DNA of 64,000 nt from Streptomyces sp. NRRL F-5126 (GCF_000721265.1 NZ_JOFZ01000007.1:186001-250000); one strand, 5' to 3'. Shown: positions 36,625 through 45,534, counted from the first letter of the stretch. The notes: generated by a model not told the origin, from the letters alone. Made by a program: numbers and translations.

Positions 36625-37722
36625 ATGTCCCAGGCCGTAGCCACCGCCGTCGACGCGGAACCGGAGCAGGGCCCCGAGCCCGCCCGGCCGACCAGCCGCA
36701 CGAGCGCGGGCAGCGAGTTCGCACCCCTGCTGCGCCAGGTGAAGGAACAGGGACTGCTGGAGCGGAGGGCAGGCTGGTACGCGCGAAGCATCGGGGTCAA
36801 CCTGATCGCCCTCGGCGGCATCGTCCTCGGACTCGTACTGCTCGGGTCCTCCTGGTGGACGCTCCTGCTCGCACCGCCGTTCGCGGTCATCACGGCCCGT
36901 ATGGCGTTCATCGGGCACGACGCGGGACACGCGCAGATCACGGCGGACCGGGCCAGGGGACGCCTGGTCCAGCTCGTGCACGCGAACCTGCTGCTCGGCA
37001 TGAGCCAGGAGTGGTGGAACGACAAGCACAACAAGCACCACGCCAATCCGAACCATGTCGACAAGGACCCGGACGTGGCGCCCGACGTCATCGTCTTCAG
37101 CCAGGACCACGCCGCGAACCGTACGGGATTCGACGGCTGGCTCACCCGCCACCAGGCGTGGCTGTTCTTCCCGCTGACCATGCTGGAGGGCATCGCGCTC
37201 AAGGTGCACGGCTTCCGCGCGGTCTTCTCCCACCAGGGCGACCGCATCGCGCGCAGGGACCGCATACGGGAGGGCACGCTGCTGCTCGTCCACGTCGCGC
37301 TCTACGTGTCCCTGCTGATCACGACGCTGTCCCTGCCGCAGGCACTGGTCTTCCTGCTGATCCACCAGATGCTTCTCGGGCTCCACCTGGGCATGTCCTT
37401 CGCCCCCAACCACAAGGGCATGCAGATGCCGGAGCCAGACGTGTACGAGACGCTCGGCCACCTGCGCAAGCAGGTCCTCACCTCGCGCAACGTCCGCGGG
37501 GGCGCGTTGACGGACTGGTTCCTCGGCGGGCTCAACTACCAGATCGAGCACCACCTCTTCCCGAGCATGCCGCGGCCGCACCTGCGTCTCGCCCAGCCGC
37601 TCGTGCGGGCACACTGCAAGGAGCTGGGCATCCCCTACACCGAGACCGGGCTGCTCCAGTCCTACCGGCAAACCCTCGGACACCTGCACGAGGTGGGCGA
37701 ACCGCTCAGGTCGGACGCATAG
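36625..37722 (+). CDS. Membrane fatty acid desaturase
   Basis: A 365-residue di-iron desaturase of the front-end/omega type. The three histidine boxes are HDAGH (residues 98-102), HNKHH (135-139) and QIEHH (about 306-310). The glutamine in the last box is typical of front-end desaturases, although there is no fused cytochrome b5. Hydrophobic segments lie at about residues 58-95 and 225-260. It would introduce a double bond into membrane acyl chains, perhaps for cold adaptation. The electron donor is not encoded nearby. Confidence 0.9.
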   Translation: MSQAVATAVDAEPEQGPEPARPTSRTSAGSEFAPLLRQVKEQGLLERRAGWYARSIGVNLIALGGIVLGLVLLGSSWWTLLLAPPFAVITARMAFIGHDAGHAQITADRARGRLVQLVHANLLLGMSQEWWNDKHNKHHANPNHVDKDPDVAPDVIVFSQDHAANRTGFDGWLTRHQAWLFFPLTMLEGIALKVHGFRAVFSHQGDRIARRDRIREGTLLLVHVALYVSLLITTLSLPQALVFLLIHQMLLGLHLGMSFAPNHKGMQMPEPDVYETLGHLRKQVLTSRNVRGGALTDWFLGGLNYQIEHHLFPSMPRPHLRLAQPLVRAHCKELGIPYTETGLLQSYRQTLGHLHEVGEPLRSDA

Positions 37723-37812
37723 TGGACGGGGCGGGCGCATAGTGGAACCGATGGGCGCGGCCGGGCGTTACATCAAGCAGTAGCGGCGACAGCCGCGGAG
37801 GAGGCACCGAAG

Positions 37813-37995
37813 ATGTCGACAAGGGCAAAGATAGCCGTCGGGGGAGTGGCCATCGGCCTCGTCCTGTGGATCATGACCAGCTTCTGGATCGCGCTGATCG
37901 TGATGGTCGGCGTGCCCGCCGCCGCCTACCTGGCGCTCGACTCCTCGCAGCGCAAGAGGCTGCGCAGGATCAGCCGCAGGGAGCTCGGCCGCTGA
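37813..37995 (+). CDS. Small membrane protein with basic tail
   Basis: A 60-residue protein with a near-continuous hydrophobic stretch (residues 7-42) that could form one long or two short helices, then a basic tail SQRKRLRRISRRELGR. A GGAGG ribosome site precedes the ATG. No family is recognised. A 15-bp perfect hairpin follows the stop. Confidence 0.6.
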   Translation: MSTRAKIAVGGVAIGLVLWIMTSFWIALIVMVGVPAAAYLALDSSQRKRLRRISRRELGR

Positions 37996-38002
37996 CGACT
38001 CG

Positions 38003-38042
38003 GCCACGGCACCGCCCGCGTTCGCGTGGGCGGTGCCGTGGC
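38003..38042 (+). terminator. Strong hairpin terminator
   Basis: A perfect 15-bp stem GCCACGGCACCGCCC/GGGCGGTGCCGTGGC with a 10-nt loop, starting 7 bases after the small membrane protein gene. Confidence 0.75.
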
Positions 38043-38052
38043 GCGTTGCGGC

Positions 38053-38086
38053 CCGGGTCCGGCCGGGCACGCCTGGCCGGACCCGG
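38053..38086 (-). terminator. Second hairpin, serving the convergent gene
   Basis: A perfect 12-bp stem CCGGGTCCGGCC/GGCCGGACCCGG with a 10-nt loop, ending 2 bases beyond the stop codon of the convergent minus-strand gene at 38089. Confidence 0.65.
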
Positions 38087-38088
38087 CG

Positions 38089-38994
38089 TCATGCCGGGCG
38101 GACGGCCATCGCGTCGAGCGCGGTGAGCAGGCCTGGCAGCTCCGGGCCACGGCCGACGGGGATCACGGTGCCCGGCGCGTCGTCGAGGAGCACGAATGCC
38201 ATGTCGTCCGTCCTGGCCACGAAGGACCACCCGGGACCGTCGGCCCTCAGGATGCGCGCGCCCCCGGGAGCGAAACTCGACCGCACACGCCCCGTGGGCG
38301 GCGGCTGCTCCAGGTAACCGTGCAACTCGGCGAGGACGTCGTGCACCTCGGGATCGGAGGGTTCCGGACCGGCGCCTTCACGGGCCCGCGCCGGCGCCTC
38401 GCCGCCCTCGCCCGCCCCTGCGTCGGATGCCTCCGCCTCGACCTCGACCTCAGGGTGAGAGTCGGAGGATGCGCGGCCACCCTCGTCCTCCGGCTGAGGT
38501 TCATCGTCCGGTACCGGGGCGTCGAACTGCGCACGCCAGGCAGTCCACTGGGTGGCGACCTCGTCGGCGCCCAGCCTGCGCTGCGCCGGCCCCCACATGC
38601 CCGCGCCGGGAGGAGTGAGAGGCTCCGTCCGACCCTCGGGGTCGTGCGGCTCCGGCACGCCGGGCGCGGCGACGGCGAGAGCCAACGGCCACCCCGGCAG
38701 GGCGGCGACGACCGAGCGGTCAGGCGGCGAGAGCTCCTGTTCCATCCCGCAGTCCCACGCCGCGATCGCCACAGCCACCAGCGACACGTCGTCCACGGCC
38801 ACCGTCCACCGCGCTCCCGCACCGTCCTGGCCGAGGACGAGCCCGTAGCCGTTCTCGTCAGGCGGCAGCCCGAGCGCGGCGCACGCCTGGGGGAAGTCGT
38901 CGCCGAGCACGGAAGGAAACTGCGCGGGCGTCAGCAGCACCGCTGTCAGTACGTACAGTGAATCCTCATCAATAGCCCCCTCGGTCAAGGCCAC
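38089..38994 (-). CDS. Hypothetical acidic protein
   Basis: A 301-residue protein I cannot place. The N-terminal half (residues 1-130) looks globular, with LYVLTAVLLTP and RWTVAVDDVSLVAVAIAAWD strands. A Glu/Asp/Pro/Ala-rich linker follows (about 165-225), and a C-terminal 75-residue part has GWSFVARTDDMAFVLLDD. The GTG at 38994 is chosen for GGGAG 5 bases upstream. There is no signal peptide or membrane helix. Confidence 0.6.
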   Translation of the reverse strand: MALTEGAIDEDSLYVLTAVLLTPAQFPSVLGDDFPQACAALGLPPDENGYGLVLGQDGAGARWTVAVDDVSLVAVAIAAWDCGMEQELSPPDRSVVAALPGWPLALAVAAPGVPEPHDPEGRTEPLTPPGAGMWGPAQRRLGADEVATQWTAWRAQFDAPVPDDEPQPEDEGGRASSDSHPEVEVEAEASDAGAGEGGEAPARAREGAGPEPSDPEVHDVLAELHGYLEQPPPTGRVRSSFAPGGARILRADGPGWSFVARTDDMAFVLLDDAPGTVIPVGRGPELPGLLTALDAMAVRPA

Positions 38995-39161
38995 GGCAAC
39001 TCCCGTCGTTCGGCTGCCGGTGACCTTAACCAGTGGGTAACCGCCGCGTCGAGGGCCCTGCGATGCACCGCCCACCTGCGACTTTGCGGTTGTCCTGGTT
39101 TGTCCCGTCCCACGAGTGCGTCCCGGCCGCGAGCGCGGAGTCCACGCGCCGGCCGGGACCG

Positions 39162-39815
39162 CTACAGCTCTTCGCCGTCCGCCGTCGGCACGCCCGGTGC
39201 GCGGCCCCCCGGCACAGCGGACCCCCGCAGCGCGATGGCGAGGAACGTGTCCTCCTCGTCCACGTACGAGTCCAGCCTCCAGCCCGCCTCGGCGAGCAGC
39301 GGTCGCAGACGCGGCCGCGACCGCAGGTCGTCGTCCGTGATCCGCCGCCCCTGGCGCGCGGCGAGCGCGGCCCGGCCGATCGGGTGGAACAGCGCGAGCA
39401 TGCCGCCCGGTCGTACGACGCGCGCCAGTTCCCGCAGGCCGGAGGCGGGGTCCGGGAGGTGGGGGACCAGTCCGGCGGCGAACACCGCGTCGAGTGCTCC
39501 GGGCCGCAGCGGCAGGGCGCCGGCGTCCGCCAGCAGCAGCGCGCCGCTGGAGCGGCGGCCGTGCCCGACCGCCGCTGCCAGCATCTCCGGCGTGGCGTCG
39601 GCCCCCAGCACGCGGCCGGCCGGCCCTACGGCGGCGCGGAGCGCGGGCAGCGCCCTGCCGGTACCGCAGCCCGCGTCCAGCACGGTGGCGCCCGGCCGCA
39701 GGCCCATCGCCGCCACGGCCGCGGCGTACGCGGGTCCGTCGTCGGGGAACCTGCTCTCCCAGCCCGCTGCCCGGACACCGAAGAAGGCCCGCGTGCGGGC
39801 GAGGTCGTGGCTCAT
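39162..39815 (-). CDS. Class I SAM-dependent methyltransferase
   Basis: A 217-residue methyltransferase with motif I VLDAGCGTGRALP near residue 45, GADATPEML and LARVVRPGGMLALFHP further on. The N-terminus (RTRAFFGVRAAGWESRFPDDGPAYAAAV) resembles small-molecule methyltransferases of the UbiE/ArsM-like group, but no specific substrate can be read. The upstream PPOX gene is 29 bp away on the same strand, so the two may be co-transcribed. Confidence 0.8.
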   Translation of the reverse strand: MSHDLARTRAFFGVRAAGWESRFPDDGPAYAAAVAAMGLRPGATVLDAGCGTGRALPALRAAVGPAGRVLGADATPEMLAAAVGHGRRSSGALLLADAGALPLRPGALDAVFAAGLVPHLPDPASGLRELARVVRPGGMLALFHPIGRAALAARQGRRITDDDLRSRPRLRPLLAEAGWRLDSYVDEEDTFLAIALRGSAVPGGRAPGVPTADGEEL

Positions 39816-39844
39816 GCCCCCATGCTCCCAGCCGCCTGGCGCCC

Positions 39845-40273
39845 TCACTCCGAGACGGCGGAATACGCGGTGACCTTGTCGAGGCGCAGCCTTACGACCA
39901 GTTCGCCCGGCACGCCGTTGCGCTCCCCGAACTGCCTGCCGCGCGCCTCGCCCATGTAGCGGGTGGCGATCCTGATCGCGCTGTCGAGGAGGTCGCCGGG
40001 CTCCTCGCTGACCGCCACGGAGCCGCGTACCAGCACGAATGCGTACGGTTCGCGTTCGTCGTCCACACACAGCGCGGCCCGCCCCTCCCGCAGGAGATTT
40101 CGGCCCTTCACCGTCTCCCTGCCGGTGTTGAACACCAGGTCAGGGCCGTCCACCAGGAACCAGACGGGCGCCACGTGCGGACTGCCGTCGGCGTTGACGG
40201 TCGACAGCTTCCCGGTGCGCGTCCCCTCGGAGAGGAAGGCACGCCACTCGTCCTCGTTCATTCGATCGGTCAT
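39845..40273 (-). CDS. PPOX-class F420-dependent enzyme
   Basis: A 142-residue flavin/F420-binding split-barrel protein of the pyridoxamine 5'-phosphate oxidase superfamily. GKLSTVNADGSPHVAPVWFLVDG and FNTGRETVKGRNLLREGRAALCVDDE are typical of the F420-dependent TIGR03618 group found across actinobacteria. It would reduce unsaturated or quinone-like small molecules. The ATG at 40273 (MTDRMNED) is preferred over one four codons upstream. Confidence 0.8.
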   Translation of the reverse strand: MTDRMNEDEWRAFLSEGTRTGKLSTVNADGSPHVAPVWFLVDGPDLVFNTGRETVKGRNLLREGRAALCVDDEREPYAFVLVRGSVAVSEEPGDLLDSAIRIATRYMGEARGRQFGERNGVPGELVVRLRLDKVTAYSAVSE

Positions 40274-40355
40274 GGGCGCCATCATCCGCCGCGGCGGCCC
40301 CTCTCGCGCGCGACTCCCCGGGAAACGGACACTCCTTGCTCCCGGCGGGGCGGTG

Positions 40356-40368
40356 CGACAGGCTGTCG
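40356..40368. promoter_or_regulatory. Palindrome CGACAGGCTGTCG before the roadblock gene
   Basis: A perfect 6-1-6 inverted repeat 60 bp upstream of the roadblock/LC7 gene and in its likely promoter. No matching copy was noticed elsewhere, so its role is uncertain. Confidence 0.25.
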
Positions 40369-40428
40369 ACGGTGCGCGGGCTCACGCGCACGGCGGGGCG
40401 GTGAACGGCTGGACACGAAGGGGCGGGG

Positions 40429-40839
40429 ATGGCGGCCGACAAGGGACTCGACTGGCTTCTCGACGATCTGACCGAGCGCGTCGAGCACATCAGGCACTCG
40501 CTGGTGCTCTCGAACGACGGACTGGTCACGGGCGTGAGCTCAGGACTGCCCAGGCAGGACGCGGAGCACCTCGCCGCGGTCGCCTCGGGCCTGCAGAGCC
40601 TGGCGCGCGGATCCGGCCGCCACTTCGGCGCCGGGCAGCCGCGCCAGACCATGGTCGAGTTCGACGACGCCCTGCTGTTCGTCACGGCGGCGGGGGACGG
40701 GAGCTGCTTGTGCGTCTTCAGCGGAGCCGAGGCGGACGTCGGGCAGATCGCCTACGAGATGACCCTGCTCGTTCACCGCGTCGGTGAGCACCTGGGCCTG
40801 ACCCCGCGGAACGAGGGAACGACGCTGGGAGGCCTCTGA
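40429..40839 (+). CDS. Roadblock/LC7 domain protein
   Basis: A 136-residue protein consisting of one roadblock/LC7 domain (LDWLLDDLTERVEHIRHSLVLSNDGLV through GQIAYEMTLLVHRVGEHL). In Streptomyces such MglB-like proteins usually belong to conservons with a nitrate-sensor-like kinase, a DUF742 protein and a small GTPase. None of those genes is adjacent, so this is an orphan copy that may regulate a GTPase encoded elsewhere. Confidence 0.85.
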   Translation: MAADKGLDWLLDDLTERVEHIRHSLVLSNDGLVTGVSSGLPRQDAEHLAAVASGLQSLARGSGRHFGAGQPRQTMVEFDDALLFVTAAGDGSCLCVFSGAEADVGQIAYEMTLLVHRVGEHLGLTPRNEGTTLGGL

Positions 40840-40964
40840 CCTGCCGGGTTCGTGATCCTCAAGAGTTTTCCACAGGGGTCGCGGACCATGTTCCCCCCGC
40901 GCTACGGTGATCACCGAGCGTAGTCGCGGCCGGTGGCGGCCGCACTGGACGGGGGAGCACGGGC

Positions 40965-42008
40965 ATGGCCGAGGGCAGGTACACGAAGGAAACCGGCACG
41001 GGCGAGTCGGTGGGCGCGGATCGTGCCGCGCGAGAGCTGGGCCTCAAGCGCGGCGAGCTCACGCTCGCGGTGGAGCTGGGGCACGTACGCGCGGCGGACG
41101 GCAGCGCGGCCGCGCGGATCAGGGTCCCACGTGGGGAGATCGACCGCTTGCGCGCGGCCGGGGACTTCCCTGACGCGCTGCGTGAGCGGGTACTCACGAT
41201 GGGCACGGCGCGCGGTGCCGAGCTCATGGGCATCAGCCCGGGCAGGTTCACCCGGCTTGCGAGGGCCGGTCTGCTGACCCCGGTGCGATTCTTCCTGAAC
41301 CGCTACCGGACGATCGTGTGGCTCTATCTCGCGGAGGAACTGCGGGCGCTGCGAGCCGCGGAACCGCTGCTGCTGCTCGGGCGCCTGCCGGAGCGGCTGC
41401 GCACCCTGGCCGACGGCGGCGACCGCCGCGCGTGCAACTGGCGCAGCAGACGCGTCAGCGCCTTGCTGCGGGACGCGGCGGGCCCCTGGGAGCGGGTGGC
41501 CGCGGCAGCTGCCGCGCTGGAGCCGGCGGAGCTGGCCCGGCTGCTGCCCGATCCCGGCGAACGGGAGCGGGTCGCGGCCGTGACGCCGGAACTCGCCCAC
41601 TTCAGGCCGACGTCGGATCGTGCGGCCGAGGTGGTCCGGGCACTGGTGACGGCGGAGGATCCCGACGAAGCGGCCTGGTACGCGGCCAATGCGCGGGCGC
41701 TGCTCGCAGAGGCCAGGGAGTCTGAGCCTGCGCCGCGTGCCCGTGCCGTACCCGCGCCGTATCCCCGGGCCGCCCCAGCCGCACCGGAGGGGGCAGAGCC
41801 CCCCGTCCCAGCGGCGCTCACCGCGGAAGGCGCCGCTGCGTCGGTCGCCGCCGCCGTCGCGGTGGCGCGCGGCCCCTTGGCGCGCGCCGGCTCCGCCTCG
41901 GGTCTGCTCGGGCGGTTGCGCGGCCGGCGGCGCGGGGCTCCATCGCGCCCCGCGGGCACTCGGCGCCCCGGGGCGCCCGCTGGGCCGGGACCGATGCGGC
42001 GGAGCTGA
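40965..42008 (+). CDS. DUF6397-like protein with HTH-type domains
   Basis: A 347-residue protein. The N-terminus AARELGLKRGELTLAVELGHVRA and a second segment GAELMGISPGRFTRLARAGLLTPVRF look like two DNA-binding, excisionase-like helix-turn-helix units, followed by an RRACNWRSRRVSALL segment. I associate this with the Streptomyces DUF6397 family, whose function is unknown. The last 90 residues are Ala/Pro/Arg-rich and disordered. It stands alone between the roadblock and SDR genes. Confidence 0.65.
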   Translation: MAEGRYTKETGTGESVGADRAARELGLKRGELTLAVELGHVRAADGSAAARIRVPRGEIDRLRAAGDFPDALRERVLTMGTARGAELMGISPGRFTRLARAGLLTPVRFFLNRYRTIVWLYLAEELRALRAAEPLLLLGRLPERLRTLADGGDRRACNWRSRRVSALLRDAAGPWERVAAAAAALEPAELARLLPDPGERERVAAVTPELAHFRPTSDRAAEVVRALVTAEDPDEAAWYAANARALLAEARESEPAPRARAVPAPYPRAAPAAPEGAEPPVPAALTAEGAAASVAAAVAVARGPLARAGSASGLLGRLRGRRRGAPSRPAGTRRPGAPAGPGPMRRS

Positions 42009-42155
42009 GGGGCCGCGAGCGCGGTCCCGGGCGAGCGGAGCCGGTGGCGACACACCGCGTGCGCCGCAGGACCAGGCACAGGGGCCGGGCGGGCCCACAA
42101 TGTCCCCGGTGCCGTGACCGCGCACACCGACGACCGCAGACGGAAGGAACCGGAC

Positions 42156-42950
42156 TTGCGTATCGACCTCGCAGGAAAGACCGCTCTCGTGACCGGCTCC
42201 ACCCGGGGGATCGGCGCCGCCATCGCACAGGGCCTGGCCAGGGCAGGCGCCCGGGTCGCCGTGAACGGCCGCACCGACGAGTCCGTGGACAAGGCGCTCG
42301 ACCGGTTGCGTGACGCCTCGCCGGGCGGCGACTTCGTCGGCGTGCCGGGCGATGTGTCGACGGACGAGGGCGCGCGCGCCGTCCTCGAAGCGCTGCCGCG
42401 CACAGACATCCTCTGCAACAACCTCGGCATCTTCGGTGCACAGCCGGCGCTGGAGATCACCGACGACGAGTGGCGGCGCTACTTCGAGGTCAACGTGCTG
42501 GCCGCCGTCCGGCTCACCCGCGCCTACCTGCCCGGCATGACCGACCGCGGCTTCGGGCGGGTGCAGTACATCGCCAGCGACTCCGCGATCGCCGTCCCCG
42601 CCGAGATGATCCACTACGGGGTCACGAAGACCTCTCTCCTCGCCGTCGCCAGGGGGTTCGCCAAGACGGCTGCGGGCACCGGCGTCACGGTGAACTCCGT
42701 GCTGGCCGGGCCGACCCACACCGGCGGCGTCGAGGAGTTCGTCTACCAGCTGGTCGACAGCGAACTGCCCTGGGAGGAGGCGCAGCGTGTCTTCATGCGG
42801 GAGCACCGGCCCCAGTCGCTGCTCCAGCGCCTGATCGAGCCGGAGGAGATCGCCAACATGGCCGTCTACCTCGGTTCGCCGCAGGCGTCCGCCACCACGG
42901 GCGCGGCGGTCCGGGTGGACGGCGGCTACATCGACTCCATCGTGCCCTGA
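42156..42950 (+). CDS. SDR-family oxidoreductase
   Basis: A 264-residue short-chain dehydrogenase. The cofactor motif TGSTRGIGAAIA is near residue 14, NNLG replaces the usual NNAG, and the catalytic residues are the serine in QYIASDSA and the YGVTK tyrosine/lysine. The C-terminal GAAVRVDGGYIDS is typical. The TTG at 42156 has AAGGA 7 bases upstream; a GTG at 42114 lacks one. It is convergent with the rhamnose-locus LacI gene. A place in rhamnose oxidation is possible but unsupported. Confidence 0.85.
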   Translation: MRIDLAGKTALVTGSTRGIGAAIAQGLARAGARVAVNGRTDESVDKALDRLRDASPGGDFVGVPGDVSTDEGARAVLEALPRTDILCNNLGIFGAQPALEITDDEWRRYFEVNVLAAVRLTRAYLPGMTDRGFGRVQYIASDSAIAVPAEMIHYGVTKTSLLAVARGFAKTAAGTGVTVNSVLAGPTHTGGVEEFVYQLVDSELPWEEAQRVFMREHRPQSLLQRLIEPEEIANMAVYLGSPQASATTGAAVRVDGGYIDSIVP

Positions 42951-42958
42951 CCCGCGGG

Positions 42959-42984
42959 GCCCGGCCTCACCGCGCTCGCCGGGC
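42959..42984. terminator. Bidirectional hairpin between SDR and LacI genes
   Basis: The perfect 7-bp stem GCCCGGC/GCCGGGC with a 12-nt loop fills the gap between the two convergent stop codons and ends one base before the LacI stop. Confidence 0.55.
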
Positions 42985-44019
42985 TCAGTCGAGGCGGCGC
43001 GTCGAGCTGCGGACGACGAGCTCCGGCTGGAGCACCACCGCGCGGTGCGTGTGATGCTCCGCCTCCAGGCCCGTCTCCTCCATCAGCATCTCGGCCGCCG
43101 TACGTCCCATGCGGTCCGCCGGCTGGCGCACCGATGTCAGCGGCACGACGGCGGCCGCTGCGAACTCGATGTCGTCGTAGCCGACGATCGACACGTCGCC
43201 CGGCACGTCGACGCCCGCGCCGTACATCGCCTGGAGCACGCCGAGCGCCAGCAGGTCGTTGGCGCAGAAGACGGCCGTGGGCCTGTCCGGCAGGCCGAGC
43301 AGCCGCGCGCCCGCGTCGATGCCCGACGCGACGTCCAGCCGCGCCGCCTCGACCTGGCGCAGCGCGTCGTCCGGCAGCCCAGCCTCGCGCAGCGCGGCCA
43401 GGGCGCCGGTGCGCCGGTCCCGGCACTGCGCCAGCTGCTTCGGCCCGCTGATGTACGTGACCGAGCGGTGCCCCGCCGCCAGCAGATGCCGCACGGCGAG
43501 CGTGCCGCCCGCCACGTCGTCCACGGACACCGAGCAGCCCAGCGCGTGCGACACGGCACGGTCCACGTGCACGTACGGGATCTGCCTGCGGGCGAAGTCC
43601 CGCAGGTTGCCGCCCGTCTCGTCGGCGGGTGTCACCAGTACGCCCCGAACGCGCTGTTCCGCGAAGAGCGAGAGGTACTCCGCCTCCTCGGCGGAGCTGC
43701 CCGCGCTGTTGCAGAGCATCACCCCGAGCCCGGCCTCCCTGGCCGCGCGCTCGGCGCCCTTGGCGACCGCGACGAAGAACGGGTTGGCCATGTCCAGTAC
43801 GAGTATCGCCAGGATGCGGCTCGTGCCGACGCGGAGCTGCCGCGCGGTCTCGCTGCGCACGAAGCCCAGCTCGTCGATGACCGCACGTACCCGCACCCGG
43901 GTGCGCTCCGCGACCTTGTCGGGGCGGTTGAGCACGTTCGAGACGGTGCCGACGGAGACGCCGGCGAGCCGGGCCACGTCCTTGATCCCCACCGTCTGCG
44001 CCACTTCGCCCGCCTTCAT
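42985..44019 (-). CDS. LacI-family regulator at the rhamnose locus (copy 1)
   Basis: A 344-residue LacI/GalR regulator: the helix-turn-helix and hinge IKDVARLAGVSVGTVSNVLNRP are followed by the effector domain with VLDMANPFFVAVAKGAERA and VFCANDLLALGVLQA. It is closely similar along its whole length to the regulator at 52285-53319, with the same recognition helix. It lies downstream of rhaI on the same strand but is separated from it by a hairpin and a TATGAT box, so it probably has its own promoter. It would repress the rhamnose genes through the TGAAnCnTTTCA operators. Confidence 0.9.
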   Translation of the reverse strand: MKAGEVAQTVGIKDVARLAGVSVGTVSNVLNRPDKVAERTRVRVRAVIDELGFVRSETARQLRVGTSRILAILVLDMANPFFVAVAKGAERAAREAGLGVMLCNSAGSSAEEAEYLSLFAEQRVRGVLVTPADETGGNLRDFARRQIPYVHVDRAVSHALGCSVSVDDVAGGTLAVRHLLAAGHRSVTYISGPKQLAQCRDRRTGALAALREAGLPDDALRQVEAARLDVASGIDAGARLLGLPDRPTAVFCANDLLALGVLQAMYGAGVDVPGDVSIVGYDDIEFAAAAVVPLTSVRQPADRMGRTAAEMLMEETGLEAEHHTHRAVVLQPELVVRSSTRRLD

Positions 44020-44076
44020 TCGCCTCGTCCCGGGGCCCGCGTGCCGCCGAGGATCTGGCGCCGGACCGGGCCCACC

Positions 44077-44082
44077 ATCATA
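44077..44082 (-). promoter_or_regulatory. -10 box TATGAT for the LacI gene
   Basis: On the minus strand TATGAT lies 12 bases beyond the rhaI terminator hairpin and about 57 bases before the LacI ATG. The -35 region has no good match, so the call is weak. Confidence 0.3.
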
Positions 44083-44093
44083 TGCGCGACCTC

Positions 44094-44124
44094 CCCGGGC
44101 ACGGCGCGGCGGCCGGTGCCCGGG
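44094..44124 (-). terminator. Hairpin terminator after rhaI
   Basis: A perfect 9-bp stem CCCGGGCAC/GTGCCCGGG with a 13-nt loop, 41 bases after the rhaI stop and before the LacI gene. Confidence 0.55.
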
Positions 44125-44164
44125 CCACTGCCCGCGGCCGGCCGCCTGCCGTGTACCCGCGCTG

Positions 44165-45334
44165 TCAGGCGCCCCAGCCGGCCTGGGTGCCGCCGACGCG
44201 GTCGGCCACGATCTTCTGCCCGTATCCGGAGGAGCGGTAGGCGGCGACCGGGTCGGCGTCGGCGCCCAGTTCATCACGGACCTCCGCCACGAGCGGGCGC
44301 ACATCCGTGTTGTACGCGTCCATCAGCACCGCGTTCGCGCCCAGCACGTCGCCCTCCTGCTGCGCCCGCGCCAGAGCGTCCCCGTCCACCAGCAGGGCCT
44401 TCGCCGTGGCCTCCTGAACGTTCATCACGGAACGGATGATCGCCGGGATCTTCTCCTCGATGTTGTGGCACTGGTCGAGCATGAACGCGATGCCGGCATC
44501 CAGGCCGCCGCCGTGCACCACCTCGTACATAATCCTGAAGAGCTGGAACGGATCGGCGGCCCCGACCATCAGGTCGTCGTCGGCGTAGAAGCGCGAGTTG
44601 AAGTCGAAGCCGCCCAGCTTCCCCTCCCGCAGCAGCATCGCCACGATGAACTCGATGTTCGTGCCCGGCGCGTGGTGGCCGGTGTCGACGACGACCTGCG
44701 CCTTCGGGCCGAGCCTGAGGCAGTGCGCGTACGCCGTGCCCCAGTCCGGCACGTCCGTCGCGTAGAACGCCGGCTCGAACAGCTTGTACTCGAGCAGCAT
44801 CCGCTGGTCGTCGCCGAGCCGCTCGTAGACGGCCGAAAGGGCCTCGGCCAGCCTCCCCTGACGCGCGGAGATGTCGTCCTGGCCCGGGTAGTTGGTGCCG
44901 TCGGCGAACCACAGCTTGAGGTCGCGTGAGCCGGTGGCGTCCATGATGTCGACGCACTCGAGCAGGTGGCCGAGTGCCTTGCGGCGCACGGCCGCGTCGG
45001 GGTGGGCCACCGAACCCAGCTTGTAGTCGTCGTCCTGGAAGACGTTGGAGTTGATGGCGCCGAGGCGCAGCCCGAGATCACCCGCGTAGGCGGCGAGGGT
45101 CGCGTAGTCGTCGACGCGGTCCCACGGGATGTGCAGCGCCACCGTGGGCGCCACACCGGTGTGGGCGTGGACCCGGGCGGCGTCGGCCAGTTTCTCCTCG
45201 GGCGACCTCGGCACGCCGGGCTGGGCGAAGACCTTGAAGCGTGTCCCCGAATTGCCGAACGCCCACGAGGGCAACTCGATGGCCTGGGACTTCAGCGCGG
45301 CCTTCGCCGCGGACACAGCGGACTGACCTGACAT
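44165..45334 (-). CDS. rhaI: L-rhamnose isomerase
   Basis: A 389-residue TIM-barrel isomerase that converts L-rhamnose to L-rhamnulose. It matches the RhaI group (Pseudomonas/actinobacterial type) rather than the shorter enteric RhaA sequence pattern: VALHIPWDRVDDY, KLWFADGTNYPGQDD, LLEYKLFEPAFY, VVVDTGHHAPGTNIEFIVA and GGFDFNSRFYADDDL carry the metal ligands. The gene is divergent from the rhamnose ABC operon; a promoter with TTGACT and TACGTT boxes and an operator lie just upstream. A hairpin follows its stop. Confidence 0.93.
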   Translation of the reverse strand: MSGQSAVSAAKAALKSQAIELPSWAFGNSGTRFKVFAQPGVPRSPEEKLADAARVHAHTGVAPTVALHIPWDRVDDYATLAAYAGDLGLRLGAINSNVFQDDDYKLGSVAHPDAAVRRKALGHLLECVDIMDATGSRDLKLWFADGTNYPGQDDISARQGRLAEALSAVYERLGDDQRMLLEYKLFEPAFYATDVPDWGTAYAHCLRLGPKAQVVVDTGHHAPGTNIEFIVAMLLREGKLGGFDFNSRFYADDDLMVGAADPFQLFRIMYEVVHGGGLDAGIAFMLDQCHNIEEKIPAIIRSVMNVQEATAKALLVDGDALARAQQEGDVLGANAVLMDAYNTDVRPLVAEVRDELGADADPVAAYRSSGYGQKIVADRVGGTQAGWGA

Positions 45335-45407
45335 CTCTCGGAGCTCCCGTGGTGGGGACCCGCCGCGCGGGCCGTGCCGGCAACGCAGCCTTGATCGAAC
45401 ATGAGGC

Positions 45408-45419
45408 TGAATCGTTTCA
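45408..45419. promoter_or_regulatory. LacI-type operator before rhaI (TGAATCGTTTCA)
   Basis: A 12-bp imperfect palindrome (5 of 6 base pairs symmetrical) located just downstream of the predicted rhaI transcription start near 45423, an ideal position for repression. It is the partner of the site at 45578. Confidence 0.65.
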
Positions 45420-45429
45420 TTGCCAGGTC

Positions 45430-45458
45430 AACGTAGAGGACACCCCTTGGTGAGTCAA
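45430..45458 (-). promoter_or_regulatory. rhaI promoter
   Basis: Read on the minus strand, TTGACT (45458-45453) and TACGTT (45435-45430) are separated by 17 bases, a good vegetative sigma-70-type match. Transcription would start near 45423. Confidence 0.55.
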
Positions 45459-45534
45459 GGCTCTTGCCGTACCGTGCCGTTCGCGTCGGATCGTTCCACA
45501 TCCGGGCGAGCCGGAAAATGTCGAGCAGACCCGT

